NCBI RefSeq assembly: GCF_026891975.1
Contig: NZ_JAPTGB010000005.1
Location: 50,085-114,084, forward strand
Direction of reading: 5' to 3'
Source: Methanocorpusculum petauri
GTDB taxonomy: Archaea > Halobacteriota > Methanomicrobia > Methanomicrobiales > Methanocorpusculaceae
DNA length: 64,000 nt
Shown in pieces: positions 60,970 through 64,000 of this stretch (positions are counted from its first letter, which is position 1; each line of letters begins with the position of its first letter). The position numbers were made by a program, and so were the translations under genes. The notes under the pieces are model-generated. The model was not told the origin of the DNA. It made no database searches and saw only the letters and a program-made list of their open reading frames with translations.

Positions 60970-62418
60970 TTACTCCCGGTACCCTTCAAGCAGCAGCGTT
61001 GCAATATTTTTCACCGGCAGCCCCGTCACCTGATGCAGATGAAACTCGCAGAACGGGCAGACCGTAACAATAAAGTCAGCACCCGTAGCCTTCACCATCC
61101 CGGCACGGACAGCACCGATGGCGGCGGCTTCATCGGGCCGGCCGGACTTCACACCGCCGCCCGCACCGCAGCAGCGTGCAGGCAGATCGACGAACGTTTC
61201 GGCGACACTTTGCAGAAGTTCACGCGGCTGCTCGGAGATTCCCTGACCACGAAGCAGATGGCAGGGATCATGGTAGGTGTAGGTCCCGGCAACTTTTGCG
61301 GGAGGGACAAATCCGATCTCACAGAGGTACTCGGTAATGTCGGCAACCCGGAATGGGGTGTCGTAGTCGTTCTTGAGAGTTGATCCACATCCGGCGCACA
61401 TCGTGAGAACGGTATCGACGCCCGCGTTCACGAACGCAGCAATGTTACGCTGCATCAACTCCGGCACAAAACCGGAAAGGCCGGTTCGGATCAGCGGAGA
61501 CCCGCAACAGACCTGATCTTTTGGAATCACTACCCGGATACCGTTTTTGCGGAGAACTTCCATCGCATCAAGCGCCGGCTGAATCACTCTGCCGTTGAAC
61601 ATGCAGCCGACGAAGAACCCGACCGTCGCCCGAACTTCTCCCTCCGGTTCAATGATATCCGGCACGCGCTCGAGGAACGGCGTCTCCTTCCGCTCAACGG
61701 AACGCCCCGTCTCTTCAACCAGCCGGGCAAGTGCCCGATGAGCCGGAAGGGACAGACCCCGCTTTGCTGCTTCGGCCCGGAGCTTTTCCACGGCTTTCCG
61801 CGGAGTTTCGATTCCCTTCGGACAGACCTCCACACATTTATGGCAGGTCGTACAGGCAAAGAGACCCTTGGCAATCGCCTCTTCAATACGGTCGCCGGCG
61901 TCCCGGGGATCAAGATTCAGCCGCTGTTCCTGCCGCATGACGGTGGGACCGGCATACTCGGAGGCTGCAAATGCAGGACACGAGGAGATACAGCTGTAAC
62001 ACTCAATGCACTCACGGAGCGGTTTGATCTCTTCGATCGTCTCGTGTGTTACGCCACAGCCGCAGACGGGGACATCGCCCCCGTCTGTTCCCGGATTCAG
62101 CCAGGCTATCTGTGCCATCACGGGTGCAATATCAGTGATGAGATCCCGGATGCGGGGAAGCTCCAGCGGCTCGATCAGATCGTTTTCACGCGCCTCTTCC
62201 ATGCAGGCAAGTACCGGCTCGCCGTTGACGCGGACAGCACACGAACCGCACTGACCGGCACGGCAGCAGTGCCGGTATCCGAGCGTCGGATCGATTTCGT
62301 CCCGCACCGCATCAAGCACGTTCAGCACACGCGCCCCGCTCTCAACACGGACATCGTAGATTTCTACATGCGGGGCGGCATCCACATCAGGATCAAACCG
62401 CGAGATGCGTACCTTCAC
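60970..62418 (-). CDS. tfrB: Thiol:fumarate reductase iron-sulfur subunit
   Basis: Together with TfrA reduces fumarate to succinate using coenzymes M and B, making the heterodisulfide. 482 residues: [2Fe-2S] domain (YRHCCRAGQCGSCAVRVNG), two [4Fe-4S] groups (CIECYSCISSCPAF, CTTCHKCVEVCPKG), then two CCG (HdrB-like) domains (KDQVCCGSP, PARCCGAGGG). Start overlaps the tfrA stop. Cytosolic complex. Confidence 0.95.
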   Translation of the reverse strand: MKVRISRFDPDVDAAPHVEIYDVRVESGARVLNVLDAVRDEIDPTLGYRHCCRAGQCGSCAVRVNGEPVLACMEEARENDLIEPLELPRIRDLITDIAPVMAQIAWLNPGTDGGDVPVCGCGVTHETIEEIKPLRECIECYSCISSCPAFAASEYAGPTVMRQEQRLNLDPRDAGDRIEEAIAKGLFACTTCHKCVEVCPKGIETPRKAVEKLRAEAAKRGLSLPAHRALARLVEETGRSVERKETPFLERVPDIIEPEGEVRATVGFFVGCMFNGRVIQPALDAMEVLRKNGIRVVIPKDQVCCGSPLIRTGLSGFVPELMQRNIAAFVNAGVDTVLTMCAGCGSTLKNDYDTPFRVADITEYLCEIGFVPPAKVAGTYTYHDPCHLLRGQGISEQPRELLQSVAETFVDLPARCCGAGGGVKSGRPDEAAAIGAVRAGMVKATGADFIVTVCPFCEFHLHQVTGLPVKNIATLLLEGYRE

Positions 62419-63976
62419 AGCCGTCCCTCCAGAATCTCAATCCCGGACTTCGCCTTCGAGAAGAAGGTGTGGCCGAACGGCGAGGTTTCATTCGTCCATG
62501 GAACGTTAACATCAGTCCGTGTATGGGCACCGCGTGACTCACGGCGGAGCAGTGCGCCGTCGATCACGAGCGCAGCAACGAGCAGCATATTTTCCGTGAT
62601 AACGGCGTCACTGATCTCACGCGGCGAGGAGATTCCCAGAGGTGTCGCCCGGAGTTTTGCAATGTCGCGTTCGGCAACCTTCAGATCCAGTTCGTTACGG
62701 TAGATTCCGACGTTATTCCACATAATCCGCTTCATTGACCGGCGAACCTCCGCAGACGCCGCAGTTCCTTCGTAAAGTTTTGCGATCCGCTCCTCGGCTG
62801 CTGCAATCTGATCCGCATCAACAGCACGCTTCGCCGTACGCTGAACCGCGGCAGCGGCCAGACCCGCACGGCGGCCGAACACCTGCGTGTCCGCAAGTGC
62901 GTTGCCGCCGAGGCGGTTCCCGCCGTGTACACCACCGGTCACTTCTCCTGCGGCAAACAGATGCGGAAGGGTAGTGTGCGCCTCCGGTGTAATCCGCAGA
63001 CCACCCATGAAATGGTGGGCGGTCGGGGCAACCTCCATCGGCTGAGTGCGGATATCAATGCCGAACTGGAGAAACTGCTCCAGCATCAGGGGAAGGCGGG
63101 TTTCGATCTGTTCCTTTGGCAGATGGGTTACGTCCAGCCACACACCGCCGTGTTCCGTGCCGCGTCCCTCAAGAACTTCGGTGGCGATCGATCGCGCAAC
63201 CACATCACGGGTGGAAAGTTCCATCCGGGCAGGATCATACTTTTCCATGAACCGCTCTCCTTTTGTGTTCAAAAGAATCCCTCCCTCGCCCCGTACGGCT
63301 TCGGTTATCAGGCGGCCGCGGGTATCATAGGGATACACCGCACCGGTCGGATGGAACTGCACCTGCTCCATATCGATAAGTTCTGCACCCGCACGGTATC
63401 CGAGCGCATATCCGTCGCCGGTTCCTGCGGTGGAGTTGGTCGTCGTGTCATACACCTGACCCGCACCACCGGTTGCGAGCACCACCGCATCGGCAGTGAT
63501 GATTCCAAGTTCTCCCTCCCGATCGCAGGTGACTGCGCCTGTGACTGCATTGCCGTCCTTGAGAAGATCGATGACGGTGAGTTCGTCACGGATCTCAACG
63601 GGTGAACCCCGGAGTTTTTCAAGAAGTGTCATCACCATTTCATGGCCCGTGTGATCTCCGGCATAGCAGGTACGGGGGAATCGCTGACCGCCGAACGGAC
63701 GCTGGGCTATTTCATTTTCGCAGGTGAGATCAAACACCGCTCCCCACGTAAACAGATCGCGGATGCGGTCGGGGGCTTCACGGGCAAGAATCTCGACAAG
63801 TGCAGGATCATTGAGGAAGGCACCGCCTTTCATCGTGTCCTCATAATGTGTTGCAACGGAGTCTGCGGATTTCAGAACGGCATTGTACCCTCCCTCCGCC
63901 ATAACCGTACAGCCGCCTTTACCGGTGATGGTCTTTGATACGATGATCGTCTCGCCTGCTGCTGACGCATCGACCG
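62415..63976 (-). CDS. tfrA: Thiol:fumarate reductase flavoprotein subunit, partial (N-terminus missing)
   Basis: Flavoprotein catalytic subunit. More than 510 residues readable, but the N-terminal FAD Rossmann fold lies beyond the readable sequence. Visible: VSKTITGKGGCTVMAEGGYNAVL, VLATGGAGQVYDTTTNSTAGTGDGYALGYRAGAEL, HFMGGLRI, LFAAGEVTGGVHGGNRLGGNAL. The ATG at 63902 is internal: the frame continues upstream with SAAGETIIVSKTIT until the poly-G run at 63976-64000, where real sequence ends. Confidence 0.93.
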
Positions 63977-64000
63977 GGGGGGGGGGGGGGGGGGGGGGGG
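63976..64000. other. 25-base G homopolymer at the window edge (probable artefact)
   Basis: A run of G from 63976 to the end interrupts the tfrA reading frame; on the coding strand it would give about eight prolines where the FAD-binding GxGxxG region is expected. This looks like a low-quality read end, not biology. Confidence 0.85.

Noticed and set aside
1..64000. CRISPR arrays, insertion sequences, integrases or prophage
   Set aside because: No regularly spaced repeats, transposase or integrase genes were seen on either strand.

Overview
The window is a chromosomal segment of a methanogenic archaeon, most probably of the order Methanomicrobiales (perhaps Methanocorpusculaceae). The order is inferred from several signs: F420 biosynthesis genes (CofG, CofD), an FmdE-family protein, thiol:fumarate reductase (TfrAB), a group II chaperonin, Dph2, TiaS, deoxyhypusine synthase, archaeal Sm and L37e proteins, DUF3821 surface proteins with PGF-CTERM-like tails, and TATA-type promoters. 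No rRNA, tRNA, CRISPR array or insertion sequence was recognised. Coding is dense, on both strands, with many 4-8 bp stop/start overlaps.

Region by region. 1-6.2 kb: 3' end of cofG, purC, a TrkH potassium channel, then a three-gene nitrogenase-like cluster (NifH-, NifD- and NifK-like). 6.3-11.1 kb (minus): aminotransferase and ribH, an orphan LytS-type membrane sensor domain, an EamA transporter with a histidine-rich tail, and two pilin-like proteins. 11.3-16.5 kb (plus): lsm, rpl37e, a PurF paralogue whose glutaminase site is destroyed, a sodium symporter, cofD, and a DUF3795 protein interrupted by a TGA codon. 16.5-25.8 kb: FmdE homologue, then an ABC importer locus with three substrate-binding proteins, a methyltransferase, one permease and an ATPase with a histidine-rich N-terminus, followed by a multi-PAS regulator. 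25.8-31.4 kb: a candidate small RNA, the canonical PurF, PdaD, and class II ribonucleotide reductase. 31.8-38.2 kb: surface proteins, a SHOCT protein and an AT-rich glycosyltransferase. 38.2-44.6 kb: thermosome, two divergent HxlR/DUF2148 pairs, a regulator and TiaS. 44.7-50.9 kb: DHS, PyrF, a PEGA protein, MFS, a methyltransferase and Dph2. 51-58.6 kb: carAB, an HxlR/iron-sulfur flavoprotein pair, Hpt and a radical SAM protein. 58.7-64 kb: a metal ATPase with its CsoR regulator and operator, then TfrB and a partial TfrA ending in an artefactual poly-G run.

Common themes are nucleotide biosynthesis (purC, two purF, hpt, carAB, pyrF, nrdJ), coenzymes (F420, riboflavin), agmatine use (PdaD, TiaS and possibly DHS), and metal transport with histidine-rich extensions.

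The strongest candidates for undescribed biology are the three-subunit nitrogenase-like system at 3.2-6.2 kb and the glutaminase-dead PurF paralogue at 11.7 kb, which sits in the place where the normal purF gene is expected. The metal-linked transporters, the DUF3795 gene with its in-frame TGA, the possible small RNA at 25.9 kb and the duplicated HxlR/ferredoxin-domain pairs come next.
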